A stretch of DNA of 64,000 nucleotides from Litoditis marina. Taxonomy: Eukaryota > Nematoda > Chromadorea > Rhabditida > Rhabditidae. The position numbers were made by a program, and so were the translations under genes. Location of the stretch: contig OZ038437.1 in NCBI GenBank assembly GCA_964036275.1, positions 13,796,090 through 13,860,089 of the forward strand. The letters are read 5' to 3'. The notes beneath the pieces were generated by a model. That model did not search any database. It was not told the origin of the DNA and saw only the letters and a list, made by a program, of their open reading frames with translations. This document shows, piece by piece, positions 10,080-19,005 of the stretch; the first letter of the stretch is position 1; every line of letters starts with the position of its first letter.

Positions 10080-10552
10080 CTGTTTCCGAGGTATTGTCGA
10101 TTTCATATAAGTGTCAATAGTTACAGTTGTGGCTTGAAGAAAGGCGGTGGTATACTGTATATCTCGTTTTGTGCTGTCTTTGAACACATATATATATGTC
10201 TTGTTCACGACGAGGATTTGATATAGTGGAGGCTGCTATTTTATGAACTTGGCCCGCACTATGCAGTATCCTCTTCTCACAAAAGTTTCTGAGCTTCACC
10301 ACCACTGTTTCTCACCAACAGTATTCGAAAACTGCTTCTGACATTCAGTTTGTTCCACCAATAGTTTGGTGCCACCGTGTGAATTTAAAAAGTTCTAGCC
10401 AGTTTTGTAGTGGTTTTCTAAAAACAACTAAAAGGCATGATTGAATCATTGTTGTACTACTCATTCGAATTAAGAATTTTTAGCGAAAACTAACGTGATC
10501 AAACTACAATTACATCGGAGTACGTATGCTAGAAGATCCCGGCATCTTCAGC

Positions 10553-10657
10553 TCATCCTGCGTCTCTCGCACTGCCTCACTATTTCTTGTCTCTTACATC
10601 CCGGTGGGATGTGAGAGCGGCGAAATAGCCTGTGTTTGAGGAAACGCAGGATGGGAT
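10553..10657. repeat. CTGCGTCTC foldback element, block B
   Basis: CTCATCCTGCGTCTC pairs with GAAACGCAGGATGGGATG at the other end, with ACTATTTC and GAAATAG inside. It lies at the same relative place as 1810-1905. Confidence 0.7.
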
Positions 10658-10827
10658 GAAAAAGCCGAGATCTTATAGCTTACGTACTCGAATTAGAGGG
10701 AAACATACATCACACCATATAAGCTTACATTGGACAGTTCAAAGCGTACATAGCTTTTAGGAATCGTACAAATTGAAGACTTAGCACTTAGAAACTTGAA
10801 AGGTTTTTGTAACCCGTTTACTTTCAG

Positions 10828-10989
10828 ACAACTCCGATTCGTTTCCCCGGTTTTCTGAATGGAAACAATCAGAATAACCGTAACAGTTCGTGCACAAGAC
10901 GTCTATTCTGCTTTCTGGCTGCGGTTTTCCTCTTTGTTATGATTCTCGGATTGAACCACGATGAAAGTGCCCCATTGGGGTCTATGAAG
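10828..10989 (+). CDS. Membrane-anchor exon of the M13 gene, block B
   Basis: The acceptor CTTTCAG and donor GTACTA frame exactly 54 codons. The exon starts TTPIRFPGFL, is Asn-rich (NGNNQNNRN), then has CTRR and the anchor FCFLAAVFLFVMILG. All three blocks keep it open, with a few substitutions. Confidence 0.8.
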
Positions 10990-13900
10990 GTACTAATATA
11001 TTATTGTTGACAGTTTATTTTTCTAGTTCCAACCATTCCCACTGAGACCTCGGCAACGTGCCAACGAAATTTCTAGGGGATTTTTCAGCATGTTATTTTT
11101 TCCAGAAACATTGAAAGTTTCTCTGCGCTGCAGTTAACCTTTGTTGCCCTACGTGGGTAGAAATTCTTTTCATAACACCTGTTATTTCTATGAAATATAT
11201 TCATTCAAAGTTTCATTGGCAAGCTGCCAAAGTCTCAATGGGAATGGCGAGAACTATACCTTACCCCCCCCTCCCTTTATCAGTTTATGAACAGTTGGAT
11301 GTCAACTTTGTTCACAACTGAATCAACAGAGCATGAAAATATCTTCGTTTTGCATTAAACCAAAAAAATAGTATAGGAGATGAGATTGGGTCGGTATGAC
11401 GCAAAAGCGTGACCCAGATATGTTCACTAGTTGTGGGGGTGGGGGGCTAAACTACAAACCTCTCAACATCCCTTTTCCAGAACAACCTGGTGTCGAAGTT
11501 TGCTGCCGCAATTCTCCTGAACTGCAGCCAAACGTACGTTGGACATTGTAATTTGTACAAACATAAAACGTTTCTCTTACAAAAGATTAATGCGGTCGAA
11601 TTCCCAGATGAAGGTCCTGGGACCACTTCGGCAAACGTTCTATATTTAATGCTTTGATGATAGAGCTTTCATGTAGTTTAATCACTCATGTATTTTGAGT
11701 TTGATTGAGTACATTGAGTGAAAAGACTATATGTTTTCAGGTTTTCGAAAATTGAGAAATTGGGTACCGCTGATTTGGAAGCAGAAGTTGGAAAAACTCC
11801 GGGATACGAGTTGGCAGCCAAGAATCTAAAGTTATCAATGGATCTCACGGTACGTTGCTTTGAAGGTCGTATTCAGAAGTACTCTGATTATCAGATTTAT
11901 ACCTGCGTCTCCTCGAACGCACGCTATTTCTCTGTTCTCACGTCCGGCCGGGATACGAGATTTGCCAAATAGTTCGCAAAGCAAGAGACGCAGGACAGAG
12001 TTTATGTGCCCGGATCTAGTAGAGGTCAATTGAATAGTCACGTTAATTAAGCATTCTAATGAAAACCTTTTCCGCTCCCTTTCCGCAGAGTTTCGCTATG
12101 AGATCAAACTATAGAGAATGCCAAATTTATTAACTATGGCCTCTCGCCGGAATCGAACCTGCAACCAAAAGATTCGTAGCGCGGCGCTAACCACTACGTC
12201 ATGTAGGTAGGCGGCAAGCTTTGGAATCGGAGACTTATGTTCGTACACAGCGGAAATAGAGATACACAGTAGCTTCTCAACTTTCCGATGGCGACGACTA
12301 AACAATGTTTCCTATACATTCTAGGATTTTGAAATACAAAAACTTTGATTGCAGCGTGATCCATGTGTGGATTTTTACAAGTTTGCGTGTGGAAACTTCA
12401 ACAAGAATCACCCGATGGCCTCCCACATGACTTCCATGAGCAACTTTCACATTCTCCGACAGGAAGTTACCAAGGCTATGCAAGGTATGAAAATCACAGA
12501 CCATCTTGTTCCAATTGATATTTTGTTATTAAATAGCACAGTCACGTGAAACACGTTAGACACAGCAAAACTCTACAACGCGCTGGTTATTTACGTGGCT
12601 ATTCAATTCTCTTCCAGTAGTGTTTGATCGCGCTGCGTTCGAGATGTTATTACAGATGATAGATTGAATGGGTTGGTCACAGAACATCTTGTTCGATTTG
12701 TAGTTTGATCACGCTGCATTCGAAAAATACAGAACTTTATCGATTGGTTGAGGCTGTGTTGAATCAAATACAACTTTAAGAATGACGATTATGTGCTCCA
12801 ATCTCGACGCGTCAGTCCTTTAAACTGTAATACATTTTTCAATTGCAGTTTAAAGGACTGACGCGCCGAGATTGGAGCACATAATCGTCCTACTTCAAAA
12901 CTTTGTTAGTGAATAATAGGTTTGTGGATCAGCTGGTATTATAGACTGCTAATGGACTATATTTGTGTAGAACCAGGTGATGCTGCAAATAGTGCTCAGA
13001 TTAGGACTGTATTTCTGTTTCCTCACAATTTTTTCTAATAGTTTCAATAACGTTACAATGTTCAGATTTCTACGAAGATGAAGAAAAATACACATCGACA
13101 GCCATAAACAACATCAAACTGTACTACAAGACATGTATGGACCAGAATGCCATCAACAAAGTTGGGCCGAAAACACTTTCGAGAGAACTGGAGGTGGGTT
13201 GAAGCTTACTTACTCAAATGCTCAGTTGTCCCGTGTTTCAGGGAGCGGTCGCTCTTCTGCGGGACACAATTTTATTTTCATTTCGAACTGTCTTGGGCTG
13301 AGCTGAACCAATAGAGGAGATCAGGCCAAACCGTTCCATTGCGCCTGTTTGGGAAAAGGGGGACAGAAAGGACTCATCAACTCATCAATAGAAACCTTAT
13401 AGAATAGAAGAAAGGACTCATCAATAGGACTCATCAATAGAAATCGATAAGTATAACTTTCAATTCAAACTAACAAACTTAATTTGCATACTGTTGACAC
13501 GCGTTTGCCTGTTTCGTCGCGCGCAACGTTATATTTAGGTATCCCAGGGTACTTAAACTAGCTTTCCTTTCTGCCCCCTCCCCCCTTTTAAAGAGTTATT
13601 TCTGTGTGCCAGCGAGGGAGGGCGGCAAACTGGACGATTGTGTAAACCAATCCCGAGACGAACCTTTAAACTGCAATTAAATGTATTGCAGTTTAAAGGC
13701 TTGAAGTTTGAAGCGTTGGGATTGGTCCACATAATCGTCCTTCTTCAAGTTGTTATTGTGTTTGAAAATATTATAAAAGGTGAGACTGATGTGAGAGTCG
13801 AACCAAGCCCAAAAATACGGGAGGCGCGAACGCTAACCACTCACTTACCAACTGAGCACATTTTACTTTGCTCACGAATCGTATTATCGTGTTCGTACAC

Positions 13901-15630
13901 AGCACAAAGTGGAACATACAGTATACCTCTGCTTTTATCCAAGCGAGAACTGTAATTGTTTGTTATTTACTGAAGTGTTCATTTCTCATCCAGGGTTGAG
14001 CAATGCTCAAGAATATTTGCACTAATTCTGTGTGATTATCCAACTGAGATCAATCAGAGATTCTATAACCATCTGCGTCTCTCTGATCTGCACACTCTCT
14101 CATCGAGGCCACTACAAAAATGACTATCCAATCGGTTAGAAATTGTCTGAGCACAGAGCGAGCGGTTGTTGATTTTTAGCAGCAGATGAGAGAGTGTGTA
14201 GATCAAATATACGCAGATGCTGACCAAATAACCGAGGTTCTGATGGTAACCTAACCGATTTTTATGACTCTTTTTTAGGTTACACTGGAGAGTCTCTTAA
14301 GTCGTTCTTCAAATTTCTTCCTCATATTTATTTTTCAGAAACTGGGATATTGGCCAATGATCCATGGTAACAAGTGGAGCGCGGAGACTTTTGATCTATC
14401 CAATTTATTGATTGAAATGGGCGGAGCCAGAGGATCAAAACCGTTTGTCTGGTTCCATGTGGGCGTTGACACGAAGAACGCTACTGGCCGATTGTTTGAG
14501 GTAAGACCATTTGGAGATTAAAAATCATGAATAAGTTATATTATGAACATATCTGTTGTAATATATTTCAACTTTTCCAGTTTCGCTATCAAGTTTGAAA
14601 TTGTATTTTTATGAACACATTCATTCCTTGTCATTAACAACAATTTGAAAAATCTGTACAACCGATGTTGTTCTGATCTGATTCGTTTATAGTTTGCTCT
14701 GGAGTTTGCGGATCAAACTACATCCCATATAGCATGAATCCTTATCAATAATTTCCAGTTCGGCGAGTCGAGTTTGACATTCGGAAGCCGCGAGGAACTT
14801 CTGTCTCCCCAAAACCACACCAAAGAACTGGTGGCCAATAAGGAATACGCGTTCAAGAGGGTAGGTGATATAGAATTTGTCAAACCGTTGACACAGTACC
14901 ATCAATTTTGTAAGGGGCGTGGTTCGGCGAGGAGCCAACCAGTCTGCGTTTCATTGATCTGCACGCTCTCTCCACTCACCCCACTCAATCAATCGAACCC
15001 GCTGCTGTCTTTATGGGAAAATGACGACTACACTTTATTTACTTCTATCATCAGCTAAGTTACCGTACACGGTCAGCTTTTCTAATTTACGGTATTCTCG
15101 GCAATAGAATAAGAATAAACCAGTAAATTGGAAAAACACCAGAAAATAGATACTGAGCCCAACATATATAAAATGTACTGTTTTTAAGCAGAATGATACT
15201 CTCATACGTTATCAGAATCAACTTTTGGTTTCCAGTCTCGACGTTTAATACAGACATGAGAAAAATTATATTGGTCTATTGATACTATTGATTTTAATTA
15301 TCTCCAACTTGAAATTTCTTGCATATATTCAGATGCGTCAACTAATCCTGGACGCCGGTCTGGTTTTCAACGAGAAAAAAACCATGTCTGACCTAGAAGA
15401 AACGATTGCCCGGGAAATTTCACTTGCTAAATTACATGTACATCAATTACATGTACTAAAAATGCACCATTTTCAATCTCTCTCGTTCATTGAGCTACAA
15501 AAGTAAGATTTTCTTAACATTTCAAAATAATAGCCATAATTTTCAGCCGACCCCCATTGAAAAAGATGATGTAGAGGCGCGATACAACATTAGGAAACTC
15601 GAGGAATTGGATACTCTGATGTATGGACAG
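10828..15630 (+). CDS. Neprilysin-like M13 family protein, N-terminal part
   Basis: Nine exons join with matching phases: 10828-10989, 11481-11533, 11741-11849, 12355-12484, 13066-13193, 14339-14500, 14759-14860, 15333-15437 and 15547-15630, giving about 345 residues. Exon 1 of the model carries CTRR followed by a hydrophobic anchor (residues about 26-42), as expected for a type II membrane protein. Exon 4 has RDPCVDFYKFACGNF, the signature of the M13 N-terminal domain. Later exons (KLGYWPM, WFHVGVDTKN, MRQLILDAG, VEARYNIRKL) follow the family order. M13 enzymes cleave peptides outside the cell using a zinc held by HExxH and ExxxD in the C-terminal domain; neither motif is visible in this window. 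The start codon exon was not found. The last exon has no good donor (CAGTTAGT), so the copy may be decaying or N-terminal-only. Confidence 0.82.
11033..11247. mobile_element. MITE-like element in an M13 intron
   Basis: The ends CCATTCCCACTGAGAC and GTCTCAATGGGAATGG are inverted copies, with GGCAACGTGCC and GGCAAGCTGCC also facing each other inside. It is 215 bp, without a coding frame. It belongs to the same family as 20740-20954, which lies in an intron of another gene. Confidence 0.7.
11902..11995. repeat. CTGCGTCTC foldback in an M13 intron
   Basis: CCTGCGTCTCCTC pairs with GAGACGCAGG at the right end. The inner CTATTTCTC also has a weak partner. It lies in the intron between exons 11741-11849 and 12355-12484. 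Confidence 0.65.
12138..12210 (-). pseudogene. tRNA-like sequence, Arg(ACG)-like, degraded
   Basis: Read on the minus strand, TAGTGGTTAGCG resembles an A box, GGTTCGATTCC is a perfect B box, and CTACGAA resembles the anticodon loop of tRNA-Arg(ACG). The T stem has one mismatch, and the acceptor and anticodon stems do not pair. It is therefore a tRNA relic or the head of a tRNA-derived short interspersed element, not a working tRNA. It lies inside an intron of the M13 gene. Confidence 0.45.
12355..12484 (+). CDS. M13 signature exon (RDPCVDFYKFACGNF), block B
   Basis: This 43-codon exon (plus one base) lies between TTGCAG and GTATGA. The motif DPCxDFYxFACGN is the hallmark of the start of the M13 N-terminal lobe, and its Cys residues form conserved disulphides in the family. 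The residue after ACGN is Phe, where many relatives have Trp. Copies A (2985-3114) and C (31536-31665) have DFHQF instead of DFYKF. Confidence 0.9.
12785..12889. repeat. Near-perfect TTTAAACTGCAAT hairpin
   Basis: Two arms of about 45 bases, starting GACGATTATGTGCTCCAATC and ending with its reverse complement, differ at about one position and enclose a loop of about 17 bases. It lies in the intron before exon 13066-13193. It is the most symmetric member of the family also found at 3554, 13632 and 16478. Confidence 0.8.
13632..13740. repeat. TTTAAACTGCAAT foldback in an M13 intron
   Basis: GGACGATTGTGTAAACCAATC at the left pairs imperfectly with GATTGGTCCACATAATCGTCC at the right. CCTTTAAACTGCAAT and ATTGCAGTTTAAAGG meet at the centre. 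Confidence 0.7.
13790..13862 (-). pseudogene. Second tRNA-like relic
   Basis: On the minus strand CTCAGTTGGTAAG and GTGGTTAGCG resemble A-box sequence, and GGTTCGACTCT resembles a B box. The stems do not close into a cloverleaf by eye. It shares GTGGTTAGCG with the relic at 12138-12210, so both may come from one tRNA-derived repeat family. Confidence 0.3.
14072..14219. repeat. CTGCGTCTC foldback, longer form
   Basis: The left end TCTGCGTCTCTCTGATCTGC and CACTCTCTCATC face GATGAGAGAGTGTGTAGATC and ACGCAGA at the right. The centre is unrelated to that of the shorter members. Confidence 0.65.
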
Positions 15631-15867
15631 TTAGTCAGTTGCATTACAACGTCGACTATCGTAATCTGTCCATTTTCGAAAACCATATGAATTGGATAGT
15701 ATTAATGACAATAACTAATAGAAATGATATAGTCAGTTTCGTTCCTACGCCTACTTTGACCGTAGTCAATTGTATGTTCGATTCTCTCAAATGTTCTATA
15801 GTGTTGTTGTCTGATTGATATCATGCGGCTTGACGATTTATTGATATATCGATTTATCGATTTATTT

Positions 15868-15990
15868 CGATCGTTCGGATGAAACTACTTCGAACTGTTA
15901 CTCCTCCAGTAATACATGAGTATCTGTCCACAAATCCAGAAGTTAACATCGCAAACCCGGGTTATTTCAAAAAGTTAGTTCATAGAAAAA
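15868..15990 (+). pseudogene. Decayed continuation exon of the M13 gene
   Basis: The frame reads LLRTVTPPVIHEYLSTNPEV and then NIANPGYFKKL. This fits the segment after the YNIRKL region of M13 proteins, where a loop precedes a YxKKL helix. No acceptor is visible upstream (the frame runs back through TTTATTTCGATCG), and no clear donor follows. The frame ends at 16073. It suggests that the gene is losing its splice sites here. The boundaries are approximate. Confidence 0.5.
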
Positions 15991-16477
15991 CTGAACCAAA
16001 TGAAAAACTGATTTTGAAGAGTGTGAAATCTGACGCTTCTGCAAAATTTCTCGGTAGCACTTCTTGTCGATAACAAACAGAGCTAGGTTGAATTGAATAA
16101 AGTTAACTATAATCAAACATTCATTGATCAAATTTACTAAAAATGACAAATACTGTCTATAAAGTCAATCAGTGATTAAGCTTAAAGTCACACCGTTTTT
16201 GTCCTCTTCGTGAAAATCTGAACTTTGTAACGCTATTGAAACTAATACAAAGAATTGTTAGGAAGCAGAAATATAGTCTTAATCTGAGCACTTTTTTTCT
16301 CATACAGGATGTATCACATTACATTACCTAGTTCTACACAAAACTAACCCATTTGCAACCACCGTTTGTTTCTGTTTCAGAGTTGGAGTGGTTATCGAAC
16401 TAAAGAAGTACCGTAAATGCTGATTGAACAAGACAGTCACGCACCCACTACGGCCAGAATGATTGAACGAAACTGGA

Positions 16478-16599
16478 CTGTTTAAAGGAGGAGGATTATG
16501 TGGTCTAACCCAAACGATTCAGTCCTTTAAACTGCAATACATTTTTCAATTGCAGTTTAAAGGACCGTTGACACGGGATTGGTCCACATAATCGTCCTG
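16478..16599. repeat. TTTAAACTGCAAT foldback, block B
   Basis: This is nearly the same sequence as 3554-3679, including CGATTCAGTCCTTTAAACTG and the outer GATTGGTCCACATAATC. It lies after an acceptor-like TTTCAG (16379), as in copy A. Confidence 0.7.
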
Positions 16600-17353
16600 C
16601 TTTAAATAAACCGTTCCGCTATAATCTGAGTTACACGAAATATTTAAAAAGCTCAAAAAAGTTTCTCAATGTATTACCATAGACCAGGAAAAAACTTTCT
16701 GTTTGAAAATTTGTAAAGTTTGCATAACATCAAGCAATAAAAAAGAGGACATGAACATTTTCACTGTGACGCAACTTAACTTGGTTCATTTACGTCCAGA
16801 TTTATTTTCATTTTTCAGTCTCTAATTGTGTTGTCGTATATGATAGAGAGTTCAAATTTTTTTTTGTACTTCTATAGGCTATTTTGAGCATACCCCGTAC
16901 GCAACCCCCCTATCGGTGTCATTACGGAAGTAGCTTTTTTGAGAAAACGAAGCAAGATAGAGATATAAATGTATATATTTTTGATAATGGTTTCTCATTT
17001 GCCAAAAGGTCAGATTGTTAACTCATAAGTCAAAATTAGAGAGGGACGGATTCTTTAATGACATTTGGGAAACGTTCATAGCAGAAGTGTAGTTTAATAG
17101 AGTTTAATCTGCCTGCGAACAGTTTTCAATTACCAGATACCGCGAAATCAAACTAGGAACGCCGCTGTTTTGAGGCCAAGGCTTTGAGTTTATTTATTCT
17201 CACTGCGAGTCCAACAGTAGCAGTAGAAATACAAACATTCCAGTGCATTTCAATTGTCTAGTTATGAAAGATAAGGTTCATAACTACTTAGAAGGAATAC
17301 CGTAGACTATACGTTCAACGTGTTTGATTTATAATGATTTCCACTATTTTCAG

Positions 17354-17460
17354 AGTTAATGTGGTTCTCCAGAACATGATTCTTTTCCGGAGTTTTCCAG
17401 TGCAAACCGAATTCGCCGATGAATTTGTAAAAAGTGCACTGTTCGGGGAACAGATCGATT
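17354..17460 (+). CDS. Likely further M13 exon, block B
   Basis: The acceptor ATTTTCAG is followed by a phase-2 open frame, VNVVLQNMILFRSF then PVQTEFADEFVKSALFG. It is kept open in all three blocks. A possible donor GTAAAA follows GATGAATTT at 17427. Its position downstream of the decayed exon at 15868 fits the M13 order, but the resemblance to the family is faint. No later exon is visible before unit D. Confidence 0.4.
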
Positions 17461-17572
17461 TTTGTTTAGTTTCATGTTTGTCTAATTTGGGCAATAAATA
17501 TTGATCAGGTTCTGTCGAATTAATTGATAAAACACTTCAAATTTACTTTGGTTTCATATATAACTATGTATC

Positions 17573-17597
17573 GTTCATTCATTCATTCATTCAACAT
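17573..17597. repeat. ATTC tetranucleotide repeat
   Basis: Five consecutive TTCA/ATTC units follow ATCG. Confidence 0.85.
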
Positions 17598-17914
17598 TAT
17601 GTTCATTCATCAGTTTGTATTTTGAAAATAATGAAAAATTGGTGCGCTCAGAGTGATACTTCAATTTTCCCGCGGAATGAGATATATTTTCTCATTGGTT
17701 TGTTTAACTTCCAACGTTCATTACAGGAGGCAATTTTTTTTAGTCTTTCAAATTGGCTAGTTCTTCATCTAAAGGGATTTTCAGTAACTTTTTGACGTTC
17801 TCCATGCGGCAATACGATGGCAACCGGTATTAACGACCAAAATGGCTAACTAAAAAGAGAGTAGACTAAAAAAAGTAGAGTTAAGCAGGAAAGTACTTAT
17901 GTATTGTACTATCT

Positions 17915-18262
17915 CAACCTGTGCAGACTTTTCTCGGAATCAGAAAACCACGTTTCCCAGACTGGTTCGAGAATGGATCCATGGAAAATCTAACAGGTTT
18001 TCCTACACTTGTTAACGAAGTCTGACCAACTTTAGTTGCGGAGTTCTTGTTTGGAGTGGGAGGGGCAATCAATGCTCTCAGAAAGAGATAAAGGCCAAAA
18101 AAGAGTATGGTCTATGTTTTTGAATTCAACAGCTAAATTATAATAGAAACACAACATGAGTGAAGTATTTTGAGGTAAATATTCGATTGTTCGAGGTTGA
18201 GGAATTGGATTGAGTTGTTGTACAGCCTTTTCCATTTCTACGGAGACTCCTACAGTAAGAAC
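17915..18262. repeat. Unit D, copy in block B (truncated)
   Basis: This copy matches the other D copies from CTATCTCAACCTGTGCAGAC to CTACAGTAAGAACAC and then departs at CACCAATCC. The unrelated sequence that follows marks the right edge of block B. Confidence 0.7.
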
Positions 18263-18890
18263 ACTAAACTTCACCAATCCTCGATGAGAGATCATGCAGA
18301 TATAACAGACGCAGACTCTGTGATGATGTTCGCTGTCTTGTTGTTTTTTATGTTCTCTTGTTTTCGTAGCTGGTCCTAATTCATAGTACTTGGCAATATT
18401 TTTTGAGGTTTCTGAGTAATGAGAGAACTATAAAGCATTAGAGAACGCTTCGGGGAAATAGTGGGCTAGAAAGATACTTGTCAGTCTGTTCCGCTATATT
18501 AATGGTTTTTCTCGATACGTTTCAGTCATGATTGAATTGTCTTTGTTGATCATGTAGAGCAAACTAATATATTTTTAAGAAGTGTATGTAATCTGATTAT
18601 GGTAAATGTCAGTAATTCATATAAATCAGTAATAGACAGTAATAAAAAAAGTCAGTAAACAAAGTAATTGAAAGCTGGACAAAAAAAGTACATAAAGTGT
18701 GTACATGGAACATGTGTGTACATGGAAAAAGAACATGAAATGGTTTTCGTTCCGCATTTTCTTCAGACCAGTAAAAACCGTAGTCGTAGTTTGAAATTTT
18801 GGACTATTTGACTGAGTTTCAAATTTTAAACGAATTCAACTGTTTTGTTGGTCTCTCGCTACCGGATTACAATGTAAAAAAGAGTAGAGA
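18263..18890. other. Unique stretch, nothing recognised
   Basis: AT-rich DNA between block B and the coiled-coil gene. I see no exon, promoter or repeat worth naming, apart from short GTACATGGAA direct repeats near 18700-18730. Confidence 0.5.
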
Positions 18891-18900
18891 TCAGTAATAC

Positions 18901-18906
18901 TTTATT
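18901..18906 (-). terminator. Polyadenylation signal AATAAA of the coiled-coil gene
   Basis: On the minus strand CTGAATAAAGT lies about 100 bases after the proposed stop codon at 19006-19008. This is a normal distance for a nematode 3' untranslated region. Confidence 0.5.
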
Positions 18907-19005
18907 CAGTGAGAGAATCGGTGTAGGTGAACACAGACGTGGCAAGCGACGTGACGTGGTGGAGTTCGGCAGTTCTTGTGGGGTGACGTGCAGGATGGCG
19001 AGGCG

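Larger units (their letters stand above)
13200..14335. other. Intron of the M13 gene, repeat-filled
   Basis: This intron contains an imperfect tandem of AGGACTCATCAATAG (13372-13447), a TTTAAACTGCAAT foldback (13632-13740), a second tRNA-like relic (13790-13862, minus strand) and a CTGCGTCTC foldback (14072-14219). I see no further exon in it. Confidence 0.6.
9091..18262 (+). repeat. Block B, diverged relative of blocks A and C
   Basis: Block B is colinear with A: 9091-10990 pairs with 365-2229, 11400-11640 with 2640-2880, and 16368-18262 with 3458-5450. It has extra exons in the middle (11741-15990) and lacks the two G-rich elements. It also lacks the small local duplication that A and C share at 718-860. 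These differences make B the older branch and A and C the recent pair. Confidence 0.85.

Noticed and set aside
12138..12210. Functional tRNA-Arg
   Set aside because: The B box and loop are good, but the acceptor and anticodon stems do not pair.
15333..15506. Exon extending through LHVHQLHVLKMHHFQ to a GTAAGA donor at 15504
   Set aside because: That donor is in phase 2, but the next exon (15547) is open only in phase 0. The GTACAT donor after 15437 fits.
10828..18262. Zinc-binding HExxH exon of the M13 gene
   Set aside because: I looked through the frames of block B and its flanks and saw none, so a complete peptidase is not claimed.
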